A stretch of 64,000 nucleotides of DNA from Streptococcaceae bacterium. GTDB lineage: Bacteria > Bacillota > Bacilli > Lactobacillales > Streptococcaceae. A program made the position numbers and the translations under genes. The first letter of the stretch is position 1. Every line of letters starts with the position of its first letter. Shown here piece after piece: positions 1 through 11,706 of the stretch. The notes under the pieces are model-generated. The model was not told where the DNA came from and ran no database searches. It saw nothing but the letters and a program-made list of their open reading frames with translations. The stretch lies in the NCBI GenBank assembly GCA_031270325.1, contig JAISXW010000011.1, positions 1 to 64,000 of the forward strand, read 5' to 3'.

Positions 1-37
1 AAATAATACCAGAACAATACTAAAAACAGATTAATAA

Positions 38-76
38 AAAGAATTTCAAAACTAAATCGTCTTGAAATTCTTTTTT
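38..76 (+). terminator. Intrinsic terminator of an upstream gene outside the window
   Basis: Inverted repeat AAAGAATTTCAA...TTGAAATTCTTT followed by a T-run. Confidence 0.75.
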
Positions 77-286
77 CTTTGATTCTATTTTTAAAATGAG
101 CTACTTTTTCAGCAGGCTCTATTAAAGGACTGGCGTTTTTTTAGTTTGTCGTGAGAGACACGACAACTTGTCTTTATGCTGTTTTTAAGTGTATAATGGT
201 ATCATTAAGGCAATTTGAAGCAGGACAGGTAGTTTGATGGTGCAGCTGCTTGGCAGAGCAAGCAAGAGATAGCACGAAAGGTAGAT

Positions 287-1693
287 ATGGGAATTAAAGC
301 AGTTTTTTTTGACTTAGATGGGACACTTTTCACAAGTACGCGGCATATCGCTACGACAACAAAATGTGCCTTGGCAGAACTTCACAGGCAGAATATTATT
401 GTTGGTGTGGCGACTGGTCGTGGCCCTGCCTTTGTCTTGCCTTTGATGGAGACCTTAGGTTTGGATGTGGCAGTGACTTACAACGGTCAATATATTTTCA
501 CGCCAGATGCGATTTTATCAACGACACCAATTGACAAGAAAACCTTGAGAGAGGTTGTTTCTTTTGCTCGGGAACATGGCCGCGATACTTCTCTTGGTAT
601 GGCTGATGGTGTCCACGGTAGCAGTCTTGTGAAATTTGGCGAGACACGAACAGCCCAACTCATTGCAGGCTTTTTACCTAAGAAAATGTCTGACTTAACT
701 AAAAATAGCTTTAAACATGTGGTCCGAAAAATCAAGCCGCAATCTAACAGACTATCAATGGATACTAGAGAGCCAGTCTATCAAGTGATTATGGTCGCCA
801 CAAGTAGTGAGACGGATGGTATCGTGGCTAATTTCCCCGAGTTAGCAGCGACACGTTCAAATCCTTATTCGGTAGATTTGATTACTAAGGGAAACTCTAA
901 ACTCAAAGGTATTGAAAAAGTCGGTCAACAGCTTGGCTTTATCTTGTCGGAAGTCATGGCATTTGGGGATTCTGATAATGATTTGGAGATGCTAGCGGGT
1001 GTGGGGATAGGTGTCGGCATGGGGAATGCGACATCAGCTGTCAAAAAAGTTGCCAGTTATGTGACTGATAATAATAATTCAGATGGTATCGCTAAAGCAT
1101 TGGCGCATTTTGGATTGATTAACTTTAAGCAATTGGAGAGCTCTGTCAGTAAAGACGTGCATTTTAATCAAGTCAAAGCATTTCATCGCCTGATGGATGA
1201 GAAAACGCAGGAAGTTCCTCGGGTTTTCTTACCTGAGGAGGCGGGGCATCGCGCTGACTTCAAAGTAGAAGAAATCGTTGAATTTCTCTTTGCGGCTGCT
1301 AATGCTAATGTCTCGGTTTTTGATGGATTGACTGAAAAGTTACATCAGGCCATTGATAAGGCTGCGACTAAGGTCAAGTCGCAACCAATTCCCGAAGGAG
1401 AAAACGCCTTGACCGGCGAAGTCGATGCCCTTTTGGATTTGCTTTATTTCACTTATGGCTCTTTTGCGCTCATGGGTGTTGATCCCCATGAAATCTTTAA
1501 TATTGTCCACAGGGCCAACATGGGCAAGGTTTTCCCAGACGGTCAGGCGCACTTTGATTCAGAAACTCATAAGATTTTGAAACCAGACAATTGGGCGGCG
1601 GAATTTGCGCCCGAAGCCAAGATAGAAGCAGAATTAGCACGACAAATCCGCGTGGCGATCAGTAAATTAAGTCAAGTCAAAGCGGATAAGTGA
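287..1693 (+). CDS. Cof-type HAD-IIB phosphatase fused to a C-terminal MazG/PRA-PH-like domain
   Basis: N-term FFDLDGTLF and GDSDNDLEML HAD motifs; C-term PEEAGHRADFKVEEIVEFLFAA...GEVDALLDLLYFTYG...NIVHRANMGKVFPDG typical of MazG-like pyrophosphohydrolases. Confidence 0.85.
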   Translation: MGIKAVFFDLDGTLFTSTRHIATTTKCALAELHRQNIIVGVATGRGPAFVLPLMETLGLDVAVTYNGQYIFTPDAILSTTPIDKKTLREVVSFAREHGRDTSLGMADGVHGSSLVKFGETRTAQLIAGFLPKKMSDLTKNSFKHVVRKIKPQSNRLSMDTREPVYQVIMVATSSETDGIVANFPELAATRSNPYSVDLITKGNSKLKGIEKVGQQLGFILSEVMAFGDSDNDLEMLAGVGIGVGMGNATSAVKKVASYVTDNNNSDGIAKALAHFGLINFKQLESSVSKDVHFNQVKAFHRLMDEKTQEVPRVFLPEEAGHRADFKVEEIVEFLFAAANANVSVFDGLTEKLHQAIDKAATKVKSQPIPEGENALTGEVDALLDLLYFTYGSFALMGVDPHEIFNIVHRANMGKVFPDGQAHFDSETHKILKPDNWAAEFAPEAKIEAELARQIRVAISKLSQVKADK

Positions 1694-1791
1694 GAGGGCT
1701 AAGGCTAAAATCTAGCGGTAAAGTGCATTTGTCTAAAAGTACTTGTCTGTTTATCACAGTCTTGCTGAGTCAAACCTCTCTATGCCAGTCA

Positions 1792-1819
1792 GATAATCGT
1801 TTAACGGTTGTCTTTTTTT
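1792..1819 (+). terminator. Intrinsic terminator
   Basis: GATAATCGTT-T-AACGGTTGTC stem (with G-U pairs) followed by TTTTTTT. Confidence 0.7.
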
Positions 1820-1868
1820 GTAAAATTGTATGATGAGCTTGGTCGATGACGCTCAGAGTTTGGGAATC

Positions 1869-2141
1869 CTAGCAAATAGGTTCAAAGTTTTACCTAAAAG
1901 GTACAAATTTCTAGCAAATAGATGCAATTATCCACCTAATAAGAGGAAATTTCCTTTAAATAAGAGCAATGTTCCTCTAAATCAGAGAAAAGTTTCTCTA
2001 AATAAGAGCAATGTTCCTCTAAATCAGGGAAAAGTTTCTCTAAATAAAAGCAATGTTCCTCTAAACCAGAGAAAAGTTTCTCTAAATAAGAGTAATGTTC
2101 CTCTAAACCAGAGAAAAGTTTCTCTTCCGAAGAGGAATTTT
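1869..2141. repeat. Intergenic array A: 13 x 21-bp degenerate units
   Basis: Units such as cctctaaatcagagaaaagtt / tctctaaataagagcaatgtt repeat in exact 21-bp phase. Confidence 0.9.
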
Positions 2142-2371
2142 GTCTTTAGGAGGGCGGTCTTAAACACTTTTTTCGGTTATTTTTGGCATTTTGCGTATCT
2201 TTTTGTTTTTTTATGGGCGGCAACGGTTAATTGTTGCTTAATTTTTGACCTTTTCAAGTTCCTTTCCGAAAGTTTGATGGGTGTTGTTGGACTTGCCATG
2301 TTTGTTTTAAACATGGCAAGTTTTGTTGCTGGCGATTTGTTCCTAACGTTTGATTTTATCATGGGAATATC

Positions 2372-2400
2372 TTGAATTTTCCTTCAAACCATGTTACAAT
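2372..2400 (+). promoter_or_regulatory. Putative rpoBC promoter
   Basis: TTGAAT - 17 bp - TACAAT. Confidence 0.55.
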
Positions 2401-2455
2401 AAGTTAAATAGTTTGTCGGCAAAAGTTTAGGAAATATTGTCCCTAGGCTTTTGTG

Positions 2456-2489
2456 AGCAACGAGAATTTGAGTTTTCGTTGCTTTTTTT
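2456..2489 (+). terminator. Intrinsic terminator within the rpoB leader (possible attenuator)
   Basis: AGCAACGA...TCGTTGCT stem followed by TTTTTTT, about 55 nt after the -10. Confidence 0.7.
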
Positions 2490-2684
2490 GACGTCTGGAG
2501 CTCTCTGAACCGTCATTTGTAACTGAAAAAAAATCTTTCTGATAATTCTTTGTTTTTCAGAGTCGATAGTCGGCAAACTTAAAGATTGGTCAACTTTATC
2601 AAACTGACCACATTGCAAAGCCACTGTAAAGGCTGTCTTTCAAAGTGAGTTGAGAGATAGCCACACGTAGTAGAGGAGAAGATC

Positions 2685-5600
2685 TTGGCAGGATATGACG
2701 TAGCATACGGCAAACACCGTACTAGACGCAGCTTTTCGCGAATCAAAGAAGTACTTGATTTGCCAAATTTGATTGAAATTCAAACTGACTCTTATCAACG
2801 TTTCTTGGATCAGTCATTGGCTGATGTTTTTAAAGAGATGTTACCAATCGACAACTTTGCCGGAACGAAAGAACTGGAGTTTGTTGGTTATGAAATGAAA
2901 GAATCTAAATACACCATCGAGGAAGCGCGGGCGCATGATGCCAATTATTCTGCCCCCTTGCATGTGACTTTTCGACTGGTTGACAAGGAATCTGGTGAAT
3001 TAAAAACACAAGAAGTGTTCTTTGGTGATTTCCCGCTCATGACTGAGATGGGGACGTTCATTATTAATGGTGCTGAGCGGATTATCGTCTCACAATTGGT
3101 ACGCTCCCCTGGGACTTATTTCCATCCAAAAGTGGATAAGAATGGTCTGGAGTCTTACGGTCATACGACGATTCCCAACCGTGGGGCTTGGTTTGAGCTG
3201 GATACGGATGCTAAAGGTATCGGTTATGTCCGCATTGACCGCACACGTAAATTACCATTTACAACGATTTTGCGGGCGCTTGGTTTCGGTTCGGATGATG
3301 AAATTTTTGAAATTCTCGGTGATAGCGAGCTGACACGCACCACAATTGAAAAAGATATCCATAAATTCGCCGGCGATACGCGAACAGAAGAAGCGCTCAA
3401 AGACATCTATGATCGCCTACGTCCAGGTGAGCCCAAAACGGCGGATAGCTCTCGTAGTCTATTAACTGCACGGTTCTTTGATCCCCGCCGTTATGACTTT
3501 GCGCCTGTTGGTCGCTATAAGGTTAATAAAAAATTAGCCCTTAAAAATCGTTTGTTGGGACTTACCTTAGCAGCGCCACTTGTCAGTGCTGAAACTGGCG
3601 AAATCTTAGTTGATCAAGAGACAGAACTGACACGCGATGTCTTGGATGGCATTGAGACTGAACTTGATAGTGGCTTGAACACTGTCACGCTTTATCCATC
3701 TGATGATGCGGTTTTAACAGAACCGATTGAGCTTCAAGTCGTTAAAGTGTACTCGCCAAAAGATCCAGAGAAAGTCGTAAATGTCATTTCAAATGGTCAG
3801 ATTGCACCAGAAGTTCGTTATTTGACACCTGCTGACATCATTGCGAATATTAATTACTGGTTGACGCTTAATGATGGTATTGGTCATGTGGACGATATTG
3901 ACCACTTGGGCAATCGTCGGATTCGCTCAGTTGGCGAATTACTACAAAACCAAGTTCGGATTGGTTTGAGTCGGATGGAACGTGTCATTCGTGAACGGAT
4001 GAGTTCAGCAGATGCTGAAAATATGACACCACAGTCCTTGATTAATATCCGTCCGGTTACAGCTGCCATCAAAGAGTTCTTTGGTAGTTCACAGTTGTCA
4101 CAGTTCATGGATCAACATAATCCCTTGTCAGAGTTGTCTCACAAACGTCGGTTGTCAGCCCTCGGGCCTGGTGGTTTGACACGTGATCGTGCGGGTTATG
4201 AAGTTCGAGATGTGCATTATACTCACTATGGGCGGATGTGTCCGATTGAAACACCCGAAGGTCCGAACATTGGTTTGATCAATAACTTATCTTCATTTGG
4301 TAAAATCAACGAATATGGGTTTATTATGTCACCTTATCGCCGTATTGATCGCACGAATGGGGTTGTAACGGATGAAATCCATTATTTGACAGCTGATGAA
4401 GAAGATAATTATATCGTAGCTCAAGCTAACTCACCATTGACAGAAGAAAATCGTTTCGCTGGCGAGACGGTTATGGCGCGGACGCGTGGTAACAATATCG
4501 AGGTTGAGGCAGACAAGGCTGATTTTATGGATGTCTCTCCTAAACAGGTAGTTGCTGTTGCGACAGCTTGTATTCCTTTCTTGGAAAACGATGACTCCAA
4601 CCGTGCCCTCATGGGTGCTAACATGCAACGTCAAGCTGTGCCATTGATCGACCCACACGCACCATTTGTTGGGACAGGGATGGAATATCAAGCAGCCCAT
4701 GACTCAGGTGCAGCGATTCTTGCTAAATACGAAGGGACAGTTGAATTTGTTGACGGAAGTGAAATTCGCATCCGTCGGACAACAGGCGAATTGGATAAAT
4801 ATACGGTAACCAAATATCGTCGTTCAAACTCAGGTACTTCTTATAACCAACGCCCGCTTGTTCAAGTTGGAGATAAGGTTGATAAGGGAGAAATCATTGG
4901 TAACGGTCCGTCTATGGAAGGCGGGGAAATGGCGCTTGGCCAAAATCCACTCGTTGCTTATATGACTTGGGAAGGTTACAACTTTGAGGATGCGATTATC
5001 ATGAGTGAACGGCTCGTGAAAGACGATGTTTACACCTCAATTGCAATCGAAGAATACGAATCTGAAACACGTGATACAAAGCTTGGACCAGAAGAAATCA
5101 CACGTGAAATTCCAAACGTCGGAGAAGATGCCATGCGTCATCTTGATGAATTTGGGATTATCCGAATTGGTGCGGAAGTTAAAGAAGGCGATATTCTTGT
5201 CGGTAAAGTCACACCTAAGGGTGAGACGGATCCAACGCCAGAAGAACGTCTGCTCCGTGCGATCTTTGGTGAAAAAGCGCGTGAAGTTCGTGATACGTCA
5301 CTCCGCGTACCTCATGGTGCGGACGGTATCGTACACGATGTTAAGATTTTCCGTCGTGAAAATGGCGATGAACTCCAAACGGGTGTTAATACACTTGTCC
5401 GTGTCTTTATCGTTCAAAAACGTAAAATTCATGTCGGTGATAAGATGGCAGGGCGTCATGGTAACAAAGGGGTTGTTTCCCGTATTTTACCAGTCGAAGA
5501 TATGCCGTATATGCCTGATGGCACACCTGTTGATATTATGTTAAATCCGCTTGGTGTACCATCACGGATGAATATTGGACAAGTTATGGAGCTTCATCTA

Positions 5601-6272
5601 GGTATGGCAGCTCGCACACTTGGTATTCATATCGCAACACCAGTCTTTGATGGTGCCCGTGATGAAGATATCTGGAATACAGTTAAAGAAGCAGGTATGG
5701 CAGATGATGCCAAAACGGTTCTCTATGACGGTCGAACTGGTGAAGCCTTTGATAACCGTGTATCTGTCGGTGTCATGTATATGATCAAACTTCACCACAT
5801 GGTCGACGACAAGCTCCATGCACGTTCAGTGGGACCTTACTCACTCGTGACCCAACAACCACTCGGCGGTAAAGCGCAGTTTGGTGGTCAACGTTTTGGG
5901 GAAATGGAAGTTTGGGCATTGGAAGCTTATGGTGCAGCCAATATTCTACAAGAAATTTTAACTTATAAATCTGATGATGTCGTGGGTCGGACTAAAGCTT
6001 ATGAAGCGATCGTCAAGGGAGAAAAAATTCCAGCACCAGGTCTACCGGAGTCATTCCGAGTTTTGGTAAAAGAACTCCAATCCCTTGGATTAGATATGAA
6101 AGTCTTGGACGTTGATGATAAGGTTCTAGAATTACGTGAATTAGATGATGACACTGACTCACATAACAACGACAAAGTCGAGGTGACAGTGGAGATGTTG
6201 GAAGCCAAAGAAGCTGCTGTGGTGTCTGCTGTCGAAGCTGAAGCAACAGCGATAGAAGAAGCGGTGGACTAA
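2685..6272 (+). CDS. rpoB: DNA-directed RNA polymerase subunit beta
   Basis: Full-length 1195 aa with hallmark RpoB motifs ([32 protein letters not shown]); TTG start with AGAGGAGAA SD. Confidence 0.98.
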   Translation: MAGYDVAYGKHRTRRSFSRIKEVLDLPNLIEIQTDSYQRFLDQSLADVFKEMLPIDNFAGTKELEFVGYEMKESKYTIEEARAHDANYSAPLHVTFRLVDKESGELKTQEVFFGDFPLMTEMGTFIINGAERIIVSQLVRSPGTYFHPKVDKNGLESYGHTTIPNRGAWFELDTDAKGIGYVRIDRTRKLPFTTILRALGFGSDDEIFEILGDSELTRTTIEKDIHKFAGDTRTEEALKDIYDRLRPGEPKTADSSRSLLTARFFDPRRYDFAPVGRYKVNKKLALKNRLLGLTLAAPLVSAETGEILVDQETELTRDVLDGIETELDSGLNTVTLYPSDDAVLTEPIELQVVKVYSPKDPEKVVNVISNGQIAPEVRYLTPADIIANINYWLTLNDGIGHVDDIDHLGNRRIRSVGELLQNQVRIGLSRMERVIRERMSSADAENMTPQSLINIRPVTAAIKEFFGSSQLSQFMDQHNPLSELSHKRRLSALGPGGLTRDRAGYEVRDVHYTHYGRMCPIETPEGPNIGLINNLSSFGKINEYGFIMSPYRRIDRTNGVVTDEIHYLTADEEDNYIVAQANSPLTEENRFAGETVMARTRGNNIEVEADKADFMDVSPKQVVAVATACIPFLENDDSNRALMGANMQRQAVPLIDPHAPFVGTGMEYQAAHDSGAAILAKYEGTVEFVDGSEIRIRRTTGELDKYTVTKYRRSNSGTSYNQRPLVQVGDKVDKGEIIGNGPSMEGGEMALGQNPLVAYMTWEGYNFEDAIIMSERLVKDDVYTSIAIEEYESETRDTKLGPEEITREIPNVGEDAMRHLDEFGIIRIGAEVKEGDILVGKVTPKGETDPTPEERLLRAIFGEKAREVRDTSLRVPHGADGIVHDVKIFRRENGDELQTGVNTLVRVFIVQKRKIHVGDKMAGRHGNKGVVSRILPVEDMPYMPDGTPVDIMLNPLGVPSRMNIGQVMELHLGMAARTLGIHIATPVFDGARDEDIWNTVKEAGMADDAKTVLYDGRTGEAFDNRVSVGVMYMIKLHHMVDDKLHARSVGPYSLVTQQPLGGKAQFGGQRFGEMEVWALEAYGAANILQEILTYKSDDVVGRTKAYEAIVKGEKIPAPGLPESFRVLVKELQSLGLDMKVLDVDDKVLELRELDDDTDSHNNDKVEVTVEMLEAKEAAVVSAVEAEATAIEEAVD

Positions 6273-6422
6273 GGCACGGTCATTGTGTCATTAGCAAGAG
6301 CTCTGAACGGTTGTGATTGGTTTAAAGATTTGAATCGTTAAACTAGTCACAACATCATGTCAGAACAGAAAACCAGAACAAAAGATTTTTGATTAAAAAT
6401 CTTCTCATATACAGGAGAAAAA

Positions 6423-9400
6423 ATGGTCGATGTAAATAAATTTGAGAGTATGCAAATCGGGATTGCCTCTCCTCAAAAAATCCGTTTTTGGTCTTTTGGT
6501 GAAGTCAAAAAACCTGAGACAATTAACTATCGTACACAAAAACCGGAACGCGAAGGTCTCTTTGATGAACGTATTTTTGGTCCATCAAAAGACTGGGAAT
6601 GTAGCTGTGGTAAGCTAAAAGGTGTGTTCTATAAAAACCAAGTCTGTGAAATTTGTGGTGTCCAAGTTACCCGTGCTAAAGTCCGTCGTGAACGGATGGG
6701 TCATATTGAACTAGCTGCCCCAACTTCGCATATCTGGTATTTCAAGGGAATTCCATCTCGGATGGGATTGGCGTTGGATATGAGCCCACGCTCTCTTGAA
6801 GAAATCATTTATTTTGCAAGTTATGTGGTCATTGATCCGAAAGAAACATCTCTTGAAAAGAAACAATTGTTGACGGAGCGCGAATATCGTGAACAAATGC
6901 TCAAAAATGGTTTTGGGTCATTTGTTGCGAAAATGGGTGCGGAAGCTATCCAGGATTTGCTTAGATCAGTTGATTTGGATGCTGAAATTTCAGCACTGAA
7001 AGAAGAGTTGCAAACAGCGACAGGTCAAAAACGGGTCAAAGCGATTCGGCGATTAGATGTACTAGATGCCTTTAATAAATCTAGTAATAAATTGGAGTGG
7101 ATGGTTCTCAATGTCCTGCCAGTCATTCCACCAGATTTACGGCCGATGGTTCAACTTGACGGTGGTCGTTTTGCGACATCAGATTTGAATGATTTGTATC
7201 GTCGGGTTATTAATCGTAACAACCGCTTGAAACGCTTGCTGGAATTAAATGCACCGAATATCATTGTCCAAAATGAAAAACGGATGCTCCAAGAAGCGGT
7301 GGATGCTTTGGTCGACAACGGTCGTCGTGGTCGGCCAATCACTGGTCCTGGTAACCGCCCACTTAAATCCCTCAGTCATATGCTGAAAGGGAAGCAAGGA
7401 CGTTTCCGTCAAAACTTGCTGGGGAAACGTGTTGATTATTCAGGACGTTCGGTTATCGTTGTTGGTCCTACTTTGAAAATGTATCAATGTGGTGTGCCGC
7501 GTGAAATGGCGATTGAACTTTTTAAACCATTTGTCATGAGTGAAGTTGTCAAACGTGAGATGGCACCAAATATTCGTGCAGCCAAACGTAAAGTTGAGCG
7601 TCAAGATCCAGATGTCTGGGATGTTTTGGAAGACGTGATTAAGGAACACCCTGTCTTACTAAACCGCGCACCGACCCTCCACCGTTTGGGGATTCAAGCT
7701 TTTGAGCCTGTTCTAATCGACGGTCGCGCCATTCGCCTGCATCCATTGGTCTGTGAAGCCTACAATGCCGATTTCGATGGTGACCAAATGGCGATTCACT
7801 TACCACTTTCTGAGGAAGCGCAAGCAGAAGCACGTATTTTGATGTTAGCTGCTGAACACATTCTCAATCCAAAAGATGGTAAACCAGTCGTGACACCATC
7901 ACAGGATATGGTCTTGGGGAACTACTACATCACGATGGAAGAAGCAGGTCGCGAAGGCGAAGGCATGGTCTTTGCTAATGCTGATGAGGCTGAGATTGCG
8001 TGGCGTAATGGCTATGTTCATCTGCATACTCGTGTCGGCATTGCGACAAAATCTTTAAATAAACCGTGGACAGATGCACAAAAAGATACCATCATGGTCA
8101 CAACAGTTGGTAAAATTCTGTTTAATGCGATTATGCCAGAAGAATTTCCTTATCTGAATGAGCCGACGCAAGATAACTTGACAACGCAAACAGATGACCG
8201 TTTCTTTATGGCAGCTGGTGAGGATGTGAACGCCTTTATTGCAAATCTTGACTTGGTACCACCATTCAAGAAAAAACATCTGGGGAACATCATTGCTGAA
8301 GTCTTTAAACGATTCCGCACAACCCTGACTTCTGAAATGTTAGACCGTCTGAAAGATCTTGGTTATCATCATTCGACTAAGGCTGGTTTGACTGTGGGGA
8401 TTGCAGATATTCCTGTCGTTGAAGATAAACATCTGATTATTGATGAAGCACACAATAAAGTGGCAGAAATCACTAAGCAATTCCGTCGTGGTTTGATTAC
8501 AGATGATGAACGTTATACTGCCGTGACAGATGTCTGGCGTGGTGCAAAAGAAGAGCTGGAACATCGCTTGATTGATGCACAAGATATGTCCAATCCAATC
8601 GTCATGATGATGGACTCTGGGGCGCGTGGTAATATTTCTAACTTCTCACAACTTGCTGGTATGCGTGGTTTGATGGCAGCTCCAAATGGTAAAATCATGG
8701 AGCTTCCAATCATTTCTAACTTCCGTGAAGGCTTGTCTGTTTTGGAAATGTTCTTCTCAACGCATGGGGCGCGTAAAGGGATGACTGATACGGCTTTGAA
8801 AACTGCCGATTCTGGTTATTTGACACGTCGTTTGGTTGACGTAGCCCAAGATGTGATCATTCGTGAAGACGATTGTGGTTCTGACCGTGGTCTAGTCATC
8901 AGCGATATTGCGACCGGTAAGGAATTGGTTGAGCCATTAGCTGAGCGTCTCAATGGCCGTTATACACGTAAAGCGGTACATCATCCTGAAACGAATGAAT
9001 TAATCATTGGCGAAGATGAGTTGATTACAGAGGCGATTGCAGCGCAAATCGTTGCAGCCGGTATCACAGAAGTGACCATCCGTTCAGTCTTTACTTGTAA
9101 AACACGTCATGGTGTATGTAAACATTGTTATGGTGTCAACTTGGCAACAGGTGATGCTGTTGAAGTCGGTGAAGCAGTCGGTACGATTGCGGCTCAATCT
9201 ATCGGTGAACCTGGTACGCAGTTGACCATGCGGACATTCCATACGGGTGGTGTGGCATCATCAGAAGATATCACACAAGGTTTGCCACGGATTCAAGAAA
9301 TTTTTGAAGCACGTAATCCTAAAGGGGAAGCTGTGATTACAGAAGTAACTGGTGAAGTCATCGAGATTACAGAAGAAGCAGCGACACGTAAGAAAGAAGT

Positions 9401-10037
9401 AACGGTCAAAGGTAAAACAGATACCAGAACTTATGAAGTACCATTTACATCTCGGATGCATGTTGAAGTCGGAGACTTTGTTCACCGTGGTACCCCACTG
9501 ACAGAAGGTTCAATCCAACCTAAACATTTGCTCCAAGTTCGTGATACGCTTTCTGTTGAAACCTACCTGCTTGCGGAAGTTCAAAAAGTTTATAGAAGCC
9601 AAGGGGTTGAAATTGGCGATAAGCACATTGAGGTTATGGTTCGTCAAATGCTCCGTAAAGTTCGTGTCATGGATGCAGGTGATACAGATCTCTTACCTGG
9701 TACTTTGATGGATATTGCTGATTTTGAAGATGCCAACCAAGAAATCCTCTTTGCTGGTGGTGTCCCTGCAACGTCACGTCCTGTCCTGATGGGTATCACT
9801 AAGGCATCACTTGAGACCAACTCATTCTTATCTGCGGCATCATTCCAAGAAACAACACGTGTTCTGACGGATGCAGCCATTCGTGGTAAGAAAGATCCAT
9901 TGCTTGGTCTTAAGGAAAATGTTATTATCGGTAAAATCATCCCAGCTGGTACTGGTATGGCACGTTACCGTGATTTAGAACCATTAGCCAAACAAGCAGA
10001 AGTTTCTATTCCCGAAACGCAAGAAATAATTGAATAA
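6423..10037 (+). CDS. rpoC: DNA-directed RNA polymerase subunit beta'
   Basis: [16 protein letters not shown] catalytic motif, zinc-binding CSCGKLKG...CEICGV; AGGAG SD. Confidence 0.98.
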   Translation: MVDVNKFESMQIGIASPQKIRFWSFGEVKKPETINYRTQKPEREGLFDERIFGPSKDWECSCGKLKGVFYKNQVCEICGVQVTRAKVRRERMGHIELAAPTSHIWYFKGIPSRMGLALDMSPRSLEEIIYFASYVVIDPKETSLEKKQLLTEREYREQMLKNGFGSFVAKMGAEAIQDLLRSVDLDAEISALKEELQTATGQKRVKAIRRLDVLDAFNKSSNKLEWMVLNVLPVIPPDLRPMVQLDGGRFATSDLNDLYRRVINRNNRLKRLLELNAPNIIVQNEKRMLQEAVDALVDNGRRGRPITGPGNRPLKSLSHMLKGKQGRFRQNLLGKRVDYSGRSVIVVGPTLKMYQCGVPREMAIELFKPFVMSEVVKREMAPNIRAAKRKVERQDPDVWDVLEDVIKEHPVLLNRAPTLHRLGIQAFEPVLIDGRAIRLHPLVCEAYNADFDGDQMAIHLPLSEEAQAEARILMLAAEHILNPKDGKPVVTPSQDMVLGNYYITMEEAGREGEGMVFANADEAEIAWRNGYVHLHTRVGIATKSLNKPWTDAQKDTIMVTTVGKILFNAIMPEEFPYLNEPTQDNLTTQTDDRFFMAAGEDVNAFIANLDLVPPFKKKHLGNIIAEVFKRFRTTLTSEMLDRLKDLGYHHSTKAGLTVGIADIPVVEDKHLIIDEAHNKVAEITKQFRRGLITDDERYTAVTDVWRGAKEELEHRLIDAQDMSNPIVMMMDSGARGNISNFSQLAGMRGLMAAPNGKIMELPIISNFREGLSVLEMFFSTHGARKGMTDTALKTADSGYLTRRLVDVAQDVIIREDDCGSDRGLVISDIATGKELVEPLAERLNGRYTRKAVHHPETNELIIGEDELITEAIAAQIVAAGITEVTIRSVFTCKTRHGVCKHCYGVNLATGDAVEVGEAVGTIAAQSIGEPGTQLTMRTFHTGGVASSEDITQGLPRIQEIFEARNPKGEAVITEVTGEVIEITEEAATRKKEVTVKGKTDTRTYEVPFTSRMHVEVGDFVHRGTPLTEGSIQPKHLLQVRDTLSVETYLLAEVQKVYRSQGVEIGDKHIEVMVRQMLRKVRVMDAGDTDLLPGTLMDIADFEDANQEILFAGGVPATSRPVLMGITKASLETNSFLSAASFQETTRVLTDAAIRGKKDPLLGLKENVIIGKIIPAGTGMARYRDLEPLAKQAEVSIPETQEIIE

Positions 10038-10046
10038 ATTCAAGAG

Positions 10047-10086
10047 ACACATTGATAATCTGCGGATTGTCGGTGTGTTTTTTTTG
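10047..10086 (+). terminator. rpoBC terminator
   Basis: ACACATTGA...TCGGTGTGT stem followed by a T-run. Confidence 0.8.
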
Positions 10087-10272
10087 CTTGAGTTACTAAT
10101 GGATAAAAAATTACAAAAAGAATGCAACATAATGAGTATTATGTGTTATAATGGAATTAGAAATCAAAGTAGTCAAGTTACCATGGTAATTTAGTAGTAG
10201 TACACAGGAATTTAATTTACCTTGTGAGAAGATTAAGACTTCGGAGCAACGGTAATATCAGAAGGTGAACTT

Positions 10273-11595
10273 ATGAGAAAAAAAAGAATTCTATTTGTCG
10301 CAAGCAGTTTGCTACTAGCACTTCTTCCCTCAATTCCGATTAATGATAGCATAATTGTCAATCAGAGTGCTGATAGTGCAGGAAAAGCTGGTTTTGTTCC
10401 GGCAGAAATGAAAGCGGTTACTCATAGTCAGGATGACACTGGGCTAGAGGAGCTTGTTGAGCCTGAGTCGCTTCCGCCAGCGACCATGAACGCGATTATT
10501 GGTCAGGATGAACGGTCGGCTGTTTCCAATACCACACAATTTCCCTATTCTGCAGTTGCCTATATTAAAGCGACGTTTCCGAATGGCACGGTAATTCGGG
10601 GCTCAGCTGCTTTAATCTCGCAGGATACTGTGTTGACCGCTGCACATATGATTTATGATTTGAGATATGGTGGGAAGGCAAAAACTGTTGAAGTCTATCC
10701 GGGTGCCTCTTATCAGTCTGCCCCCTATGGTAGTGCCTCAAGCTATGAATTATATGTGCCGAAAGAATGGGAGAAACTGAATCTCAATGGTTATAATGAA
10801 TCATACGTGACATATGATTATGGTGTCATCAAATTATCAAGTCCGATCGGCAAGCGTACCGGTTACTTGGGTTACAATAGCTTGGATTCTGTCTTTCCTT
10901 TGTTTTCAATTGGTTATCCCGGTCCAGATCCAGCTGCAACAACTTATAATCTAGGAAATCAGGTTATTTCTACAAGAACATCAGAAGGGACACCTGTACT
11001 TAATCGAGCTGGAAGTTTTCAGTATGATTTTGATACGACTTGCGGCTCAAGTGGTAGTCCGATTTTAAATCAAAGCAATGTGATTTACGGGATTGTGTCT
11101 GGTGGTATAAGTGGCATTGTGAATTTTGGCGTTCGATTGAATGCCACGAATATTAGTTTTATCAATCGGGTTCGGAATCTTCCTTTAGTTTATGACACTC
11201 TGTATCGCATGTATAATAAGAATTCTGGAGAACATTTTTACACCAAAAATTATTCAGAAGCAACGCTTCTGATTCAGAAAGGTTGGCAATATGAAGGGAT
11301 AGGTTGGTCTGCTCCAAAAACATCTAGTAGCCCAGTATATAGAATATACAATCCTAATGAAGGCGTTCATCATTATACGAAGGCAGTAGGCGAGAAAGAC
11401 ATCTTGGTCAAATTGGGTTGGCACGATGAAGGGATAGGATGGTACTCCGATACGGCGATGGAACAACGACTCTATCGCCAATATAATCCCAACAATGGGC
11501 AGCATAACTATACAGCAAATACCGGAGAAAGAGATTATCTAGTTTCACAAGGTTGGCATAGTGAAGGGACTGCTTGGTACGGTCTAGTGCCGTAA
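10273..11595 (+). CDS. Secreted trypsin-like (glutamyl endopeptidase/V8-like) serine protease with three C-terminal DUF5648-like repeats
   Basis: Signal peptide; ALISQDTVLTAAHMIY (His), TTCGSSGSPIL (Ser); three YRxYNxNxGxHxYT...GWxxEGIGW repeats. Confidence 0.85.
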   Translation: MRKKRILFVASSLLLALLPSIPINDSIIVNQSADSAGKAGFVPAEMKAVTHSQDDTGLEELVEPESLPPATMNAIIGQDERSAVSNTTQFPYSAVAYIKATFPNGTVIRGSAALISQDTVLTAAHMIYDLRYGGKAKTVEVYPGASYQSAPYGSASSYELYVPKEWEKLNLNGYNESYVTYDYGVIKLSSPIGKRTGYLGYNSLDSVFPLFSIGYPGPDPAATTYNLGNQVISTRTSEGTPVLNRAGSFQYDFDTTCGSSGSPILNQSNVIYGIVSGGISGIVNFGVRLNATNISFINRVRNLPLVYDTLYRMYNKNSGEHFYTKNYSEATLLIQKGWQYEGIGWSAPKTSSSPVYRIYNPNEGVHHYTKAVGEKDILVKLGWHDEGIGWYSDTAMEQRLYRQYNPNNGQHNYTANTGERDYLVSQGWHSEGTAWYGLVP

Positions 11596-11706
11596 GATAA
11601 AGGCGTAATCAATAATGCTCTAAAAATGATGGTGCTGTCTTGGCAGAACATCATTTTTTTTGCCCTGTTTGGCAAGGGGTGGCGGCTTTTGTGTTAAAAT
11701 AAAAAC

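Noticed and set aside
1830-2375. 181-aa ORF with PLNQRKVSLNKSNV repeats
   Set aside because: The heptad pattern follows automatically from a 21-bp period (7 codons). No convincing SD, and the ORF runs past the array into unrelated sequence and the rpoB promoter. A role as a repeat protein is not excluded, but the DNA-level period is shared with arrays in other frames and sequences.
5026-5544. 172-aa alternative-frame ORF inside rpoB
   Set aside because: Overlaps a fully conserved part of rpoB in a shifted frame; no independent support.
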